A DNA stretch of 64,000 nt from Chloroflexota bacterium (GTDB lineage: Bacteria; Chloroflexota; Dehalococcoidia; JACPQD01): the NCBI GenBank assembly GCA_016190665.1, contig JACPQD010000021.1:1-64000 (forward strand), given 5' to 3'. Under the pieces are notes generated by a model. It had not been told where the DNA came from. It did no database searches and saw only the letters and a list, made by a program, of their open reading frames with translations. Below, piece by piece: positions 10,237 through 19,306 of the stretch; position 1 is the stretch's first letter, and every line of letters begins with the position of its first letter. The position numbers and the translations under genes are program-made.

Positions 10237-11025
10237 CTAGGACAAGGCCCTCAGCGCCTGAGGCAGCGAAGACACGAGTCCCGCTGAGGCCAGAGGAACG
10301 ACCGCGACGAGAACGAACACCTCGACCACCTCATTCACCGCGCCGTAGGCGTCTCCGGTGAGCCCGCCCAGCAGCCTGCTCATCCATCTCCCCAGGAGCC
10401 ATGCCAGGAGCGATGCTGATACGAAAAGGACCAACCCGGCGACCCCAGCGAGGGCGAGCGAGCCTACGAGGGCGATAGCCCCGGCGATCAGGACTGCGAG
10501 CGAAGTAGCGCCATCGTGGAAGGCTGCCCCCAGGCCCTGTGGCCTGGCGTAGGGGAAGGCGCGAACGACGAGCACCATGGCCCATCGCGAGAGGGCCGGA
10601 AATAGCACGAGCGCGGGCAGTCTCTCCGGCAGAGGCAGGGAGAAGAGGGCAGTCCATTTCAAGAGGACAAGGGCTACCCCACCAGCCACGGCAAAGGCCC
10701 CTACCGCGTGGTCCCGCATGATCTCGAGTCTTCGCTCTTTGGTAGCGCCGCCAAAGCTGTCGCAAGTGTCAAGGAAGCCCTCCACATGCATAGCGCCCGT
10801 GAGGACCAACAGGACGGCCAGCAGCAGCGCGCCGGTCAAGGGCCCTGGCCATAGGCGAGCCAGGCCAGCGTCCAGGCCAGCCAGCGCTCCGCCTATCAGC
10901 AGCCCCACCAAAGGAAAGTAGGCCAGGGAAGCGCCCATCTCCTTTGCCTCGGGCTCGACTCGAGCGAGGGGCAAGACTGTTAGAAATCCTAGCGCAGTAA
11001 GCAGAGCTGTCAACTTACACCTGAC
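10237..11025 (-). CDS. cobS: Adenosylcobinamide-GDP ribazoletransferase
   Basis: ALGFLTVLPLAR...GAMHVEGFLDTCDSFGGATKERRLEIMRDHAVGAFA. The ORF extends to 11172, but the extension is repeat-derived; likely GTG start at 11025. Confidence 0.9.
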   Translation of the reverse strand, partial: VRCKLTALLTALGFLTVLPLARVEPEAKEMGASLAYFPLVGLLIGGALAGLDAGLARLWPGPLTGALLLAVLLVLTGAMHVEGFLDTCDSFGGATKERRLEIMRDHAVGAFAVAGGVALVLLKWTALFSLPLPERLPALVLFPALSRWAMVLVVRAFPYARPQGLGAAFHDGATSLAVLIAGAIALVGSLALAGVAGLVLFVSASLLAWLLGRWMSRLLGGLTGDAYGAVNEVVEVFVLVAVVPLASAGLVSSLPQALRALS

Positions 11026-11103
11026 ACCGCGAGGCCGGAAGCAAAATAATATACATTTTGCGCCCAGCTTTGAGCCAACATAAGCCTTACTTTTCTCTTG
11101 ATT

Positions 11104-11275
11104 AACCACGAACTGGACGAAATACACGAAATTTGACTTCTTCCGCGTGGTTGGTGGATTTCGTGGTCTCATCTCTCGTGTCTTCAGCCATCAACCTGCT
11201 GATTGCTAAGATCTGAAAGCTGACTGCTGACCGCTAAAAGCCCTTCTTTTCGTGTGGTTCGTGTATTTCGTGTTG
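11104..11275. repeat. Intergenic 'ACGAAATACACGAAAT' type inverted-repeat cluster
   Basis: aaccacgaactggacgaaatacacgaaat ... gtggttggtggatttcgtgg, then a further copy cttttcgtgtggttcgtgtatttcgtg. Confidence 0.65.
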
Positions 11276-11350
11276 AACGTCCCTGTCCATCCTCGCGAGG
11301 CCTCCTGAGCGCCAAGAGCTGAATGCTGATCGCTGAAAGCTTAAACTATC

Positions 11351-12409
11351 CTACTCGCTCTTCTCCGAGACGCCCGCGTCGGCGAAGGTCGCCATCTCAG
11401 CGAGACAGCGGGCCGCTGCCTCGACGATGTTCATGGCCAGGGCGCCGCCGGTGCCCTCGCCCAGCCTCAAGTCCAGGTTCAGCAGCGGCTTGAGCCCCAG
11501 GTGGGCGAGCATCGCCTGGTGGCCGGGCTCCACAGAGAGATGAGAGGCTATGAAATAGTCGCGCCCATTGGGGCAAAGGCCGTGAGCGATGAGAGCCGCC
11601 GCTCCGGAAATGAAGCCGTCCAGGACGACGACCCGCCGGCTGGCCGCGGTCCCGAGTATGACGCCAGCCAGGACGCCGATCTCGAACCCGCCGACTTTCG
11701 TCAGCACGTCGAGCGCGTCCGAAGGATCGGGATGGTTCACCTCCAGCGCCCTTCTTACCACCGCCGCCTTGTGCCGCTGGGCCTCGTCCGAAATGCCCGT
11801 TCCGCGCCCGGTCACAACTTCAGGATCTTTTCCGGAGATAGCGGCGACGATGGCGCTGGAGGGCGTAGTATTGGCGATGCCCATGTCACCGGTGCCTATC
11901 AGGTCGGCTCCCCCCTCAATCTCTCGCTGCGCTAGAGCGATGCCCGTTTCGAGGGCCTTGATCGCCTCCTCTCTGGTCATGGCTGGCCCCTTCGCCATGT
12001 TATTGGTACCCCGACCGACCTTCGCGGAGTAGAGATCGGGATGTTCGGGGAGATCCCCGACCACGCCAGCATCCACAATGACCACCTTAGCGCCCGCCTG
12101 CCGAGCCAGCACGTTGATGCCCGCCCCGCCGCGCAGGAAGTTCAGCACCATCTGGGCTGTCACCTCTTGAGGATAGGCGCTCACCCCCTCGGCAGCCACG
12201 CCGTGGTCCCCGGCAGCCAGGATGATGACCCTGCCGCCCAACCTGGGGATCGGCGTGCCCAGGATTCCGGCCAACTGGATCGAAACCTCTTCTAGCCGCC
12301 CCAGGGCGCCCAGAGGCTTGGTCAGGGTATCTTGACGTTGCCTCGCCGCCGCCATCGCCGTCTCGTCGAGGCCGCCTATAGCCTTGATTGTCCGGTCTAA
12401 CAAACCCAA
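11351..12409 (-). CDS. cobT: Nicotinate-nucleotide--dimethylbenzimidazole phosphoribosyltransferase
   Basis: RQDTLTKPLGALGRLEEVSIQLAGI; AAGDHGVAAEGVSAYPQEVTAQMVLNFLRGGAGINVLARQ; DLIGTGDMGIANTTPSSAI. Confidence 0.95.
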   Translation of the reverse strand: MGLLDRTIKAIGGLDETAMAAARQRQDTLTKPLGALGRLEEVSIQLAGILGTPIPRLGGRVIILAAGDHGVAAEGVSAYPQEVTAQMVLNFLRGGAGINVLARQAGAKVVIVDAGVVGDLPEHPDLYSAKVGRGTNNMAKGPAMTREEAIKALETGIALAQREIEGGADLIGTGDMGIANTTPSSAIVAAISGKDPEVVTGRGTGISDEAQRHKAAVVRRALEVNHPDPSDALDVLTKVGGFEIGVLAGVILGTAASRRVVVLDGFISGAAALIAHGLCPNGRDYFIASHLSVEPGHQAMLAHLGLKPLLNLDLRLGEGTGGALAMNIVEAAARCLAEMATFADAGVSEKSE

Positions 12410-13770
12410 CTTGCGTTCCCCTTTCTGAATTCACAACAGCTCTCGACGAAGCGCCGAGGCATGACAGGTGAGCTGCCCATATGCAGATGCACATAGGAGG
12501 CTAGAACATTGCGGAGGCGGAAGCCTTCCTTACCGCCCTTCTCCACGAGCTCGTAGGCGTTGGGCTCGCCGCCCTTCATAACAGACCAGTGGAACTCGTG
12601 GCCGCGCACCGTCTCTCCCCGCCGAAGTAGCGGCCCGTCGCTCAAGGCGCGCACAGTGCGGTAGCCGAGGCTGAGACGGGGGCTATCCAGGCGGGAGGAG
12701 ACGGGTAAAACGCCGACCATGGGATATTCCCTTCCTTCCATATCGGTTGTGGACTCTCCCAGGTACATCAGCCCGCCGCACTCGGCATAAATGGGCACTC
12801 CTGTTTTCGCCGCCTTCCTGAGGGACGCCAGCATCGCCCGGTTCGCGGAAAGCTCTGAAGCGTAGATCTCCGGGAAGCCCCCTCCCAGGTAGACACCCGA
12901 GATATTCGCGGGCAATCCGGTGTCCTCGATGGGGCTGAAGGAGGCAAGCTCCGCCCCCCAGGCCTCTAGCAGGTCGAGGCTGTCTTGATAATAGAAGCTG
13001 AAGGCCTTATCCGTAGCCACCGCGATGCCGACCCGAGCCGGGACCTTCCAAGAGGGGAAGAGGCTCCGCTCGGCGCTGGGCGGCTCTCCTTCTCCGGCGA
13101 GAGAGATAAGGCGCGGAATATCAAGAGTGGCCTCCGCCTGAGAGATCAGACGGTGGAGGAACTCCTCATTCTCGACTCCCTCAACCGTAGGGATAAGCCC
13201 AAGGTGGCGCTCCGGCAGCGTCAGGTCCTTGCGGCGGGGTATGAATCCCACCACCGGCACGCCAGTCGCCTGCTCTATCGATTCCTGGCACATTCGGTAG
13301 TGTCCGTCGCTTCCGATGCGGTTGAGGATGACCCCTCTGAGCCGCAGCGCCGGATCGAAATGCAGATACCCCAGAACGATAGCCGCTACGCTCCGCGCCG
13401 CCCGCCCGGCATCCACAACCAGCACTACGGGGGCGCCGAGCAACTTCGCCAATTCGGCGGTGCTGCCCTCCTCGCCCGCGGACGAACGCCCATCATACAG
13501 TCCCATGACGCCCTCAATGACGCCGATATCCTTGCCCGCCATGGCCCGGTGGAAAAGATCGAGGACCGAAGTTTGGGGGAGCAGCCAGGTATCCAGGTTG
13601 CGTGAAGGACATCCCGTCGCCCAGGTATGATACGTGGGATCGATGTAATCAGGACCGGCTTTGAAGGCCTGAACTTTAAGGCCGCGCCGAGCCAGGCTGC
13701 CCATGACGGCGGTGGCGATCGTGGTCTTCCCCACGCCGCTGGTCGCGCCGGCAATGACCACGAGTTTCAC
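12397..13770 (-). CDS. cbiA: Cobyrinate a,c-diamide synthase
   Basis: VKLVVIAGATSGVGKTTIATAVMGSL; GVMGLYDG; glutaminase YLGGGFPEIYA...YAECGGLMYLGE. GTG start at 13770 preceded by a purine-rich RBS (gaaggaggggg). Confidence 0.92.
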   Translation of the reverse strand: MKLVVIAGATSGVGKTTIATAVMGSLARRGLKVQAFKAGPDYIDPTYHTWATGCPSRNLDTWLLPQTSVLDLFHRAMAGKDIGVIEGVMGLYDGRSSAGEEGSTAELAKLLGAPVVLVVDAGRAARSVAAIVLGYLHFDPALRLRGVILNRIGSDGHYRMCQESIEQATGVPVVGFIPRRKDLTLPERHLGLIPTVEGVENEEFLHRLISQAEATLDIPRLISLAGEGEPPSAERSLFPSWKVPARVGIAVATDKAFSFYYQDSLDLLEAWGAELASFSPIEDTGLPANISGVYLGGGFPEIYASELSANRAMLASLRKAAKTGVPIYAECGGLMYLGESTTDMEGREYPMVGVLPVSSRLDSPRLSLGYRTVRALSDGPLLRRGETVRGHEFHWSVMKGGEPNAYELVEKGGKEGFRLRNVLASYVHLHMGSSPVMPRRFVESCCEFRKGNASWVC

Positions 13771-13913
13771 CCTTGGCCCCCTCCTTCTGCAAAAATGACT
13801 TGCGAACGCCGCGCTAAAGGCGCCCATCCCTGGGGGACAAGACCCGAGTCTGTCTGGACTCCGTCAGGATTCGGGCCCCTGCACGGCGGCGCTCAGGGAA
13901 GACTTTCGCCCCA

Positions 13914-13945
13914 ACAAAAAAATACCCCCACCTCTTCGGTGGGGG
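13914..13945 (-). terminator. Rho-independent terminator at the 3' end of the cobalamin leader
   Basis: Minus strand reads CCCCCACCGAAGAGGTGGGGG followed by TATTTTTTTG. Confidence 0.85.
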
Positions 13946-13974
13946 AACCAAGCGACTGAGATTCCCGATCCCTC

Positions 13975-14150
13975 TCCCGCGGAGGTCTGCAGGATAATCG
14001 GGGGTGGAGGTTCTGGCTCTTGGCCCCCGTTGCATCGAGGCCAATGACAGCGGCGCGGCCGCGTCGGATTCTCGCCGACTTGCTCTCCGGTCAGCCCGCA
14101 GTTGCCTTTGGGCGACCCCCGGCTACCTATTCATTTCGAGGGCTTAGTAT
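13975..14150 (-). ncRNA. Cobalamin (AdoCbl) riboswitch
   Basis: Minus-strand leader of cbiA carries recognisable conserved blocks: GTCGGCGAGAATCCGACGCGGcCGCGCCGCTGTCAT (B12-box-like) and GCCAAGAGCCAGAACCTCC, followed by a terminator hairpin. Boundaries approximate. Confidence 0.82.
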
Positions 14151-14202
14151 ATATCAGCGATGACTGGAAGTCAAATCGGTGTGGAACAGACCCCGCTCAC
14201 CG

Positions 14203-15237
14203 CTACAATCTTATGGCCTTGGTCTGCGCCCGACTGGTGCCGAAAGTGGGCATGCAGGCGATGTGGTACGGCTGAGGCGCACCCGCCACGACCAGGACGA
14301 TATCCTCGGGTCGCTTGACGGGCCGCACCAGGCCCTTATCCACCCACATGATTTTCTTCTCCCGACGTTCCTTGGGGAACCTGTCTTCGGGGACCCCGGA
14401 CTGATCGTAGATGGTCTGCTTCACATCCTCCTTGGAGTACCCCTCGGACTTGAAGAGCGCCGCGTGACCGGAGGCGAGCACCACCGTCGGCTGGCCGCCG
14501 CCGAGGAACATGTCGTTGCTCCCCATCTGGGCCAGGGTATTGCCGATAAGCATCAGGATCTCGTCGCTGAACCTGACCCCCGCCGTCAGGATGTTAGTGG
14601 TCCCCGACATGCCCACCACCGTGACGGCGCTATCCTCCCTCTCGAATCCCCGCTCCACGTGAAGCGGGTCCCAGACGCTTCCCTCCTCGTCCTCTCCGAA
14701 GCAGAGGGTGTACTTGGCCGGCTGACCATGCACTGCTTTGTCCACTGGCCCCGGCGCGGCGCCGCCGATGTTAAGCAGGAGAAACCTTATCGCCCGCCCG
14801 ATGGTCGCATTGGCGCGCCAGCCCTGGCCGAGGCAGTTGGCGCCACAATTTATGTCAAGCTTCTTCCGGACCGGACCGTTGACAATCGTGGCCGGCGCCA
14901 CCGGGTTGGTCGTCGCCTGAATCCCGTTCAGATTGAAGTCCGGCTCGCACATGGCCTCCAGCGCAGCAATGATCACCGGAGCGTAGCTGGGAAGACAGCC
15001 AGCCATGACGGCGTTTATGGCTATCTTCTCCACCGTCGCCTTGCCCAGCGCTGGAGGAACGCGCACGATCAACTCGCCCGGGTCGCGGCCAATCTCCTGG
15101 AGCATGGCGGCTACCTTTTCCTCGGTGGGCGCGACTATCGGGAGGCCGTCGGTCCAGCCTCTTCTGTAGGCAAGCTCGTTTATGGCGTCGGAGGAATCGG
15201 GGACGTCTACCCTCTTAGATTTCAGCCCTTCAACCAT
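14203..15237 (-). CDS. Uncharacterised 'WTDGLP' family protein (UGSC-partner), copy 1
   Basis: NELAYRRGWTDGLPIVAPTEEKV...KATVEKIAINAVMAGCLPSYAPVIIAALEAM...NGIQATTNP...IVNGPV; collinear with 23615..24670 and with the C-terminal part of 61095..62768. Likely ATG start at 15237 with a ggag RBS. Confidence 0.8.
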   Translation of the reverse strand: MVEGLKSKRVDVPDSSDAINELAYRRGWTDGLPIVAPTEEKVAAMLQEIGRDPGELIVRVPPALGKATVEKIAINAVMAGCLPSYAPVIIAALEAMCEPDFNLNGIQATTNPVAPATIVNGPVRKKLDINCGANCLGQGWRANATIGRAIRFLLLNIGGAAPGPVDKAVHGQPAKYTLCFGEDEEGSVWDPLHVERGFEREDSAVTVVGMSGTTNILTAGVRFSDEILMLIGNTLAQMGSNDMFLGGGQPTVVLASGHAALFKSEGYSKEDVKQTIYDQSGVPEDRFPKERREKKIMWVDKGLVRPVKRPEDIVLVVAGAPQPYHIACMPTFGTSRAQTKAIRL

Positions 15238-15276
15238 CGAAGAGACTCCTTTCAATAAACGTGGTGACTCTTCCTG

Positions 15277-15345
15277 CACCGCAGAGGCACAGAGTCCGCT
15301 GAGTCCTTACTGATTTCTCTCTGTGCCCTCCGCGTCTCTGCGGTG
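15277..15345. repeat. Intergenic inverted repeat 'CACCGCAGAGGCACAGAG...CTCCGCGTCTCTGCGGTG'
   Basis: Dyad between the UGSC gene and its WTDGLP partner. Confidence 0.65.
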
Positions 15346-15355
15346 AAAATTGGGG

Positions 15356-15913
15356 CTATCTGCTCACCGCAGGCTTCGCCGCCCGGCGCGTCAGCTTAGC
15401 GACAATCTCATCGAAGTGGGCATCGACGTCAGCCCTGACCTTATCCTCCGGTAAATACTCGAGGTCGCGGTGCAGGGAGACGATGGGCAGGTTACCCATC
15501 CCTCTGGCCTTCGCCGATGCGTTGGCCAGCGCCGTAAAGCCCTCGGTAATGAGGGTCACCGCCGGTATGCCTCTCTTCTCCATCTGGATGCCGTCGTGGA
15601 TACTCCACGCTGTGCAGGAGCCTCAGTTGCCGAGGCCGACAATGGCCAGGTCGCATTTCTTGGCCAGGTCCTCGATGATTTCGTCGGGCGCGGGCTGGCT
15701 GCCGGACTTCTTCCTCCAGATGATCTCCGCTGGCCTGTATTTCTGGTTGAGGAGTTCCTGTATCCTGGTGAGGGCCACGTTCAGGCTCCACCAGCCGTTG
15801 TCGATGAATCCGATCACCTTGCCGTTGAGGTCGCCCACGGGGGCGGCGAGAGCGATTTCCTCCTCCTCGGGCTCCGCCGTGGGGTCCAGAATCTGGGTCA
15901 TCTTGACTGACAT
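15356..15913 (-). CDS. UGSC-family selenoprotein, copy 1 (in-frame UGA at 15625..15623)
   Basis: ORF 15623..15913 ends ...CDLAIVGLGN-TGA; in-frame continuation GSCTAWSIHDGIQMEKRGIPAVTLITEGF (ORF 15356..15583). Both halves align with copies 2 and 3 on each side of their UGA. Confidence 0.85.
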
Positions 15914-16114
15914 CGCTTCCTCCTTCCAGTGCGAAAGTGGCTGGTACTCCTAACGAGCGCTAGCATATCTCATGCCCGGCGCAAAGTCAATAAGCGGCAA
16001 TTTGCCAGCCTTGACAGCCGCCAGCCCCTTGTGTTAAAAGTAGTCATTGGCTGTCAGAGCACCTCTTGGTCAACCGACAACGCGGTCAGAAACGACTCCG
16101 CAGTCTGGCAGCAG

Positions 16115-16145
16115 CGACCTCCCCGCTTGAGTCGGAGGTCGTTTT
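16115..16145 (+). terminator. Hairpin followed by T-rich tract
   Basis: CGACCTCC ccgcttgagtc GGAGGTCG TTTTCTT. Confidence 0.55.
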
Positions 16146-16176
16146 CTTGCTTTGGGACACAAATAGGAGGCCAGGC

Positions 16177-16425
16177 GGCCAACATCGCCTTCGACCGAGA
16201 GGCGGCCATCGCCGCCGCCATGCAAGGTAGAGGCGTCATCGGCGGGCTCCTCTACCCTGGCGGCGAATGGGCCAGGCCCAGGGCGGAACTGGACAAGAAG
16301 CCTGGGTATCGTAAGCCGGGGGATGCCGAGAGGGCGGAGGCGAGGAAGCTTCTGGCCGAGGCCGGCTTCGCCGATGGCTTCAAGTCCACCATCACTACCA
16401 GGCAGGGGTTTGTGGAGAGCGTGCG
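16177..16425 (+). pseudogene. Remnant of a family-5 ABC solute-binding protein
   Basis: Part of ORF 15929..16495 reads AFDREAAIAAAMQGRGV...LDKKPGYRKPGDAERAEARKLLAEAGFADGFKSTITTR, collinear with FDRQAAIKVNGKG...KLPGYRQPKDADVAEAKKLMAEAGFAAGLKTTLLAR in 57417..59135; N- and C-terminal parts missing. Confidence 0.75.
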
Positions 16426-16593
16426 TCCGGAGATTTCTTCACAGGCTCTTCAGAAACTTCAACTGGCCACCGCCTCTTGTGGCACAAGGCGGTAGTAAAG
16501 TTTCTCCACTTCGCACAGGGTTCACGGAACCCTGAAATACTCGGGATGTCAGATAAGATGGGCCCGAAAAGTCCTTTTCGACGGAGATGAGCA

Positions 16594-18036
16594 GTGGAAG
16601 TTAGAAACAGGAAATGGGACGAGGAAGTATTCCTCAGCGAATTGAAGAAGGTCCTGGACCTCTATCCTACGGGTCGCAGCGTCGACCTCAATGAGGCGCT
16701 GGAATTCCACAAGTCCATGCCGCCGGAGAAGAATGTTACCCACGCCTACAAGAAGGCGACCGAGCAGGGAAGGATTCTCGTGCAGCCGCGCGCGGGGACC
16801 GCGACGATTGACGAGATGGTCCGCTTTCTCACGGTACTTCAGAACGACGGTGGCGCGGATATCCTGCCTATGACGATAGATACCTATACGCGGCGGCTGC
16901 AGTTCAAAGAGGCCGAGGTGGGTCTTGAGGAGAGCCTGAGGAGCGGTCGCTCTCACCTTAATGGCTTCCCGGCCGCTATCCACGGCGTCGGCGGCTGCCG
17001 CCGCGTGGTCGATGCGGTGTCGCGGCCGGTCACCGTGCGCACAGCCACCGGCACGCCCCATTTTACCAATGCCATTGCCTTTGCCGGAGGAGTTACCGAA
17101 GCGGTGGGAGCCGGACTGGCCCTGGGGCCGCCGAACTCGCCTCAGCCCATCGCCAACTCGCTCTTCTATTTCCAGTTCGTCGAGCGACTCATCGGCTGGT
17201 TCGAGGAGCGCGGCGTCACTATTTGCATGGAGCAGGAGGGCGCCAATGCGACGGGCATCATGTGCCCGCCATCGCTCCAGGCAGCCTACGGCGCGATAGA
17301 CGTGCTGCTGGCGGCGGAGCAGGGAGTCAAGAGCCAGTTGGTGGCCTATTTCCAGAACAATTGCATCGTCCAGGACCTGGCGGGCATGAGGGTGCAGCGC
17401 CGTCTGGCGGAGAGGTCGCTGAAGAGGTTCGGGTATGACTACACCTTCCTGGGGCAGGCAGCCAATTCCTGGCGCGGCTGCTACCCCGAGGACGCCGCCA
17501 GGGCCTACGGGATAATTTCCATCTCTACAGCCATCGCCGCCTACGCTCACGTAACCAAGGTCAACCCTAAGTCCGTCGAGGAGGGTGTTGGCGCTCCCTC
17601 GCCAGAAGGTAACGCGGCGAGCTGTCGCTCCACGAGGCAAGTGCTGGACCAGATGCGGGGGCAGGAGTTCCCTGACTCACCGGAACTGCAACTCGAGGAG
17701 AGAATAATCGAGGCGGAGGCGACCTCCATCCTGGAGCGAGTGCTGGAGATCGGCGATGGAGACGTGGCGGTGGGTACTGTTAAGGCCTTCGAAAGCGGCG
17801 TCATCGAGCACCCCTACTGCTCTCACCGGGCCAACGCGGGCAAGGTGATGCTGGTGCGCGACAAGGCCGGTGGGGTGCGCTACCTGAGCCATGGCAACCT
17901 GCCGCTGCCCAGGGAGGCCATCGAGTACCATCAGGAAAAGATCCGCGAGAGGATGCAGGCGGATGGCCTGACAGAGTCCGAGATGGTGGTGGAAGATATC
18001 CGCAGCGTTCGAGCGCCGGTGAGAGGAAAAGTATGA
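16594..18036 (+). CDS. Methylaspartate (glutamate) mutase epsilon-subunit-like protein, copy 1
   Basis: RAGTATIDEMVRFLTVLQNDGGADILPMTIDTYTRR...GRSHLNGFPAAIHGVGGCRRVV...VTVRTATGTPHFTNAIAFAGGVTEAVGAGLALG. GTG start. Confidence 0.85.
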   Translation: MEVRNRKWDEEVFLSELKKVLDLYPTGRSVDLNEALEFHKSMPPEKNVTHAYKKATEQGRILVQPRAGTATIDEMVRFLTVLQNDGGADILPMTIDTYTRRLQFKEAEVGLEESLRSGRSHLNGFPAAIHGVGGCRRVVDAVSRPVTVRTATGTPHFTNAIAFAGGVTEAVGAGLALGPPNSPQPIANSLFYFQFVERLIGWFEERGVTICMEQEGANATGIMCPPSLQAAYGAIDVLLAAEQGVKSQLVAYFQNNCIVQDLAGMRVQRRLAERSLKRFGYDYTFLGQAANSWRGCYPEDAARAYGIISISTAIAAYAHVTKVNPKSVEEGVGAPSPEGNAASCRSTRQVLDQMRGQEFPDSPELQLEERIIEAEATSILERVLEIGDGDVAVGTVKAFESGVIEHPYCSHRANAGKVMLVRDKAGGVRYLSHGNLPLPREAIEYHQEKIRERMQADGLTESEMVVEDIRSVRAPVRGKV

Positions 18037-18467
18037 CAGAGCCGGAGAAGATGTATCACACGACAGTCGTGACCGGGGCGATGAATGACCTGCACGTCCT
18101 GGGTATCAAGGTGCTCGAATACTTCCTGGAGAAGGATGGCTTCAAGGTGGTCTTCGCCGGCGCATGGCTTACCCAGGAAGACTTCATCAAGGCGGCGATG
18201 GAGACGAACGCCAAGGCTATCCTGGTCTCCTCATCCTACGGCATGGGCGAGTTGGACTGCGCTGGCATGCGGGACAAGTGCCAAGAGGCGGGCATCGGCG
18301 ACATCATCCTCTACGCTGGCGGCAACCTTACGGTGACCCGCCAGCAGCAGCAGTGGGAGGACGTGGCCGCCCGATTCAGGGCCATGGGCTTCGACCGCGT
18401 CTATCCGCCCAGCGTGACGCCGGAGCAGGTGATCGAGGACTTGAAGACGGACCTGGGGCTGGCATAA
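18033..18467 (+). CDS. Methylaspartate mutase sigma-subunit-like, B12-binding protein, copy 1
   Basis: NDLHVLGIKV contains the DxHxxG cobalamin-binding motif; LVSSSYGMGE; YAGGNL. ATGA overlap with the E gene. Confidence 0.88.
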   Translation: MTEPEKMYHTTVVTGAMNDLHVLGIKVLEYFLEKDGFKVVFAGAWLTQEDFIKAAMETNAKAILVSSSYGMGELDCAGMRDKCQEAGIGDIILYAGGNLTVTRQQQQWEDVAARFRAMGFDRVYPPSVTPEQVIEDLKTDLGLA

Positions 18468-18599
18468 CTCTCTCGCCCGAAGCGCATCCTGCGGGAGAGT
18501 AAGGAAAACCGTTGACTTTACCCTCCCCCGTGAGTAACCACGCAGTCCTCTAGGCCCGATCATTCTCGTCTCGATCGATATGATACTCTGTGATATGAT

Positions 18600-19007
18600 T
18601 TGGTTGTGAACAGATGGGCAGTGATTATGGATGGGGTGCCTACTATGACCACGAACTTGGATACCGACCTGATCACCATCGCCGAGGCCGCCAGGCGGCT
18701 TAGGGTCAGCGCGCTGACCATCAAACGCTGGATCGCCCAGGGGCGTCTTCTCGCTTACCGGGTAGGGCCAAGGCAGATCCGGATCAGGAGCGAGGATCTC
18801 CCCATGATCGTAAGTCTAGTAACCCCAAGCCCAAGGATTCTGGCCGCGGATAAGGAACAGCGCGATATTTGGGCGGGCTACGACCCGGAGAAGGTCAAGG
18901 ATGCCCTCCGCAAGAGCGCTGGGGCGCTAGCTGGAGTAGACCGCCATGCCCTGTTTCAGGATATCCACGCCGCTCGGCGGCAGGCAAGCAGAGGCCGCCC
19001 GGCGTAG
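18600..19007 (+). CDS. Helix-turn-helix (excisionase/MerR-like) protein, putative antitoxin
   Basis: LITIAEAARRLRVSALTIKRWIAQGRLLAYRVGPRQIRIRSEDLPMI; directly upstream of a PIN-domain ORF. Confidence 0.75.
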   Translation: MVVNRWAVIMDGVPTMTTNLDTDLITIAEAARRLRVSALTIKRWIAQGRLLAYRVGPRQIRIRSEDLPMIVSLVTPSPRILAADKEQRDIWAGYDPEKVKDALRKSAGALAGVDRHALFQDIHAARRQASRGRPA

Positions 19008-19010
19008 GCT

Positions 19011-19306
19011 ATGCGCTACCTCGTCGACACGGACTGGGTGATAGATCATCTCGATAACGCGGCGGAGGCCAGCGAGTTATTAGAGAGCTTGGCAGACGAG
19101 GGCTTCGCCATCAGCGTCATCACCTACATGGAAGCCTACGAAGGGCTCTTGCGATCTCATTCTCCCGCGCTACTCCCCTCCTTCAACGCTTTCGCGGAAG
19201 CGACGCCAGTGATCCCATTGTCGGCGCCCGTAGCACGCCGGTGCGCACCCGAAACCTCGACGATTACAATGATATCCCCGGTCTTCGCCTCCAGCACGTC
19301 ACCTAG
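19011..19306 (+). pseudogene. PIN-domain (VapC-type) toxin with internal deletion and frameshift
   Basis: MRYLVDTDWVIDHLDNAAEASELLESLADEGFAISVITYMEAYEGLL is a PIN N-terminus. After PLSAPVARR the +1 frame at 19241 reads VRTRNLDDYNDIPGLRL-stop, a canonical PIN C-terminus; the segment between them is missing. Confidence 0.75.

Noticed and set aside
10237-11172. Extended N-terminus of CobS
   Set aside because: Residues before the GTG at 11025 are encoded by an intergenic dispersed repeat (KKSNFVYFVQFVVNQEK), so the shorter start is preferred.
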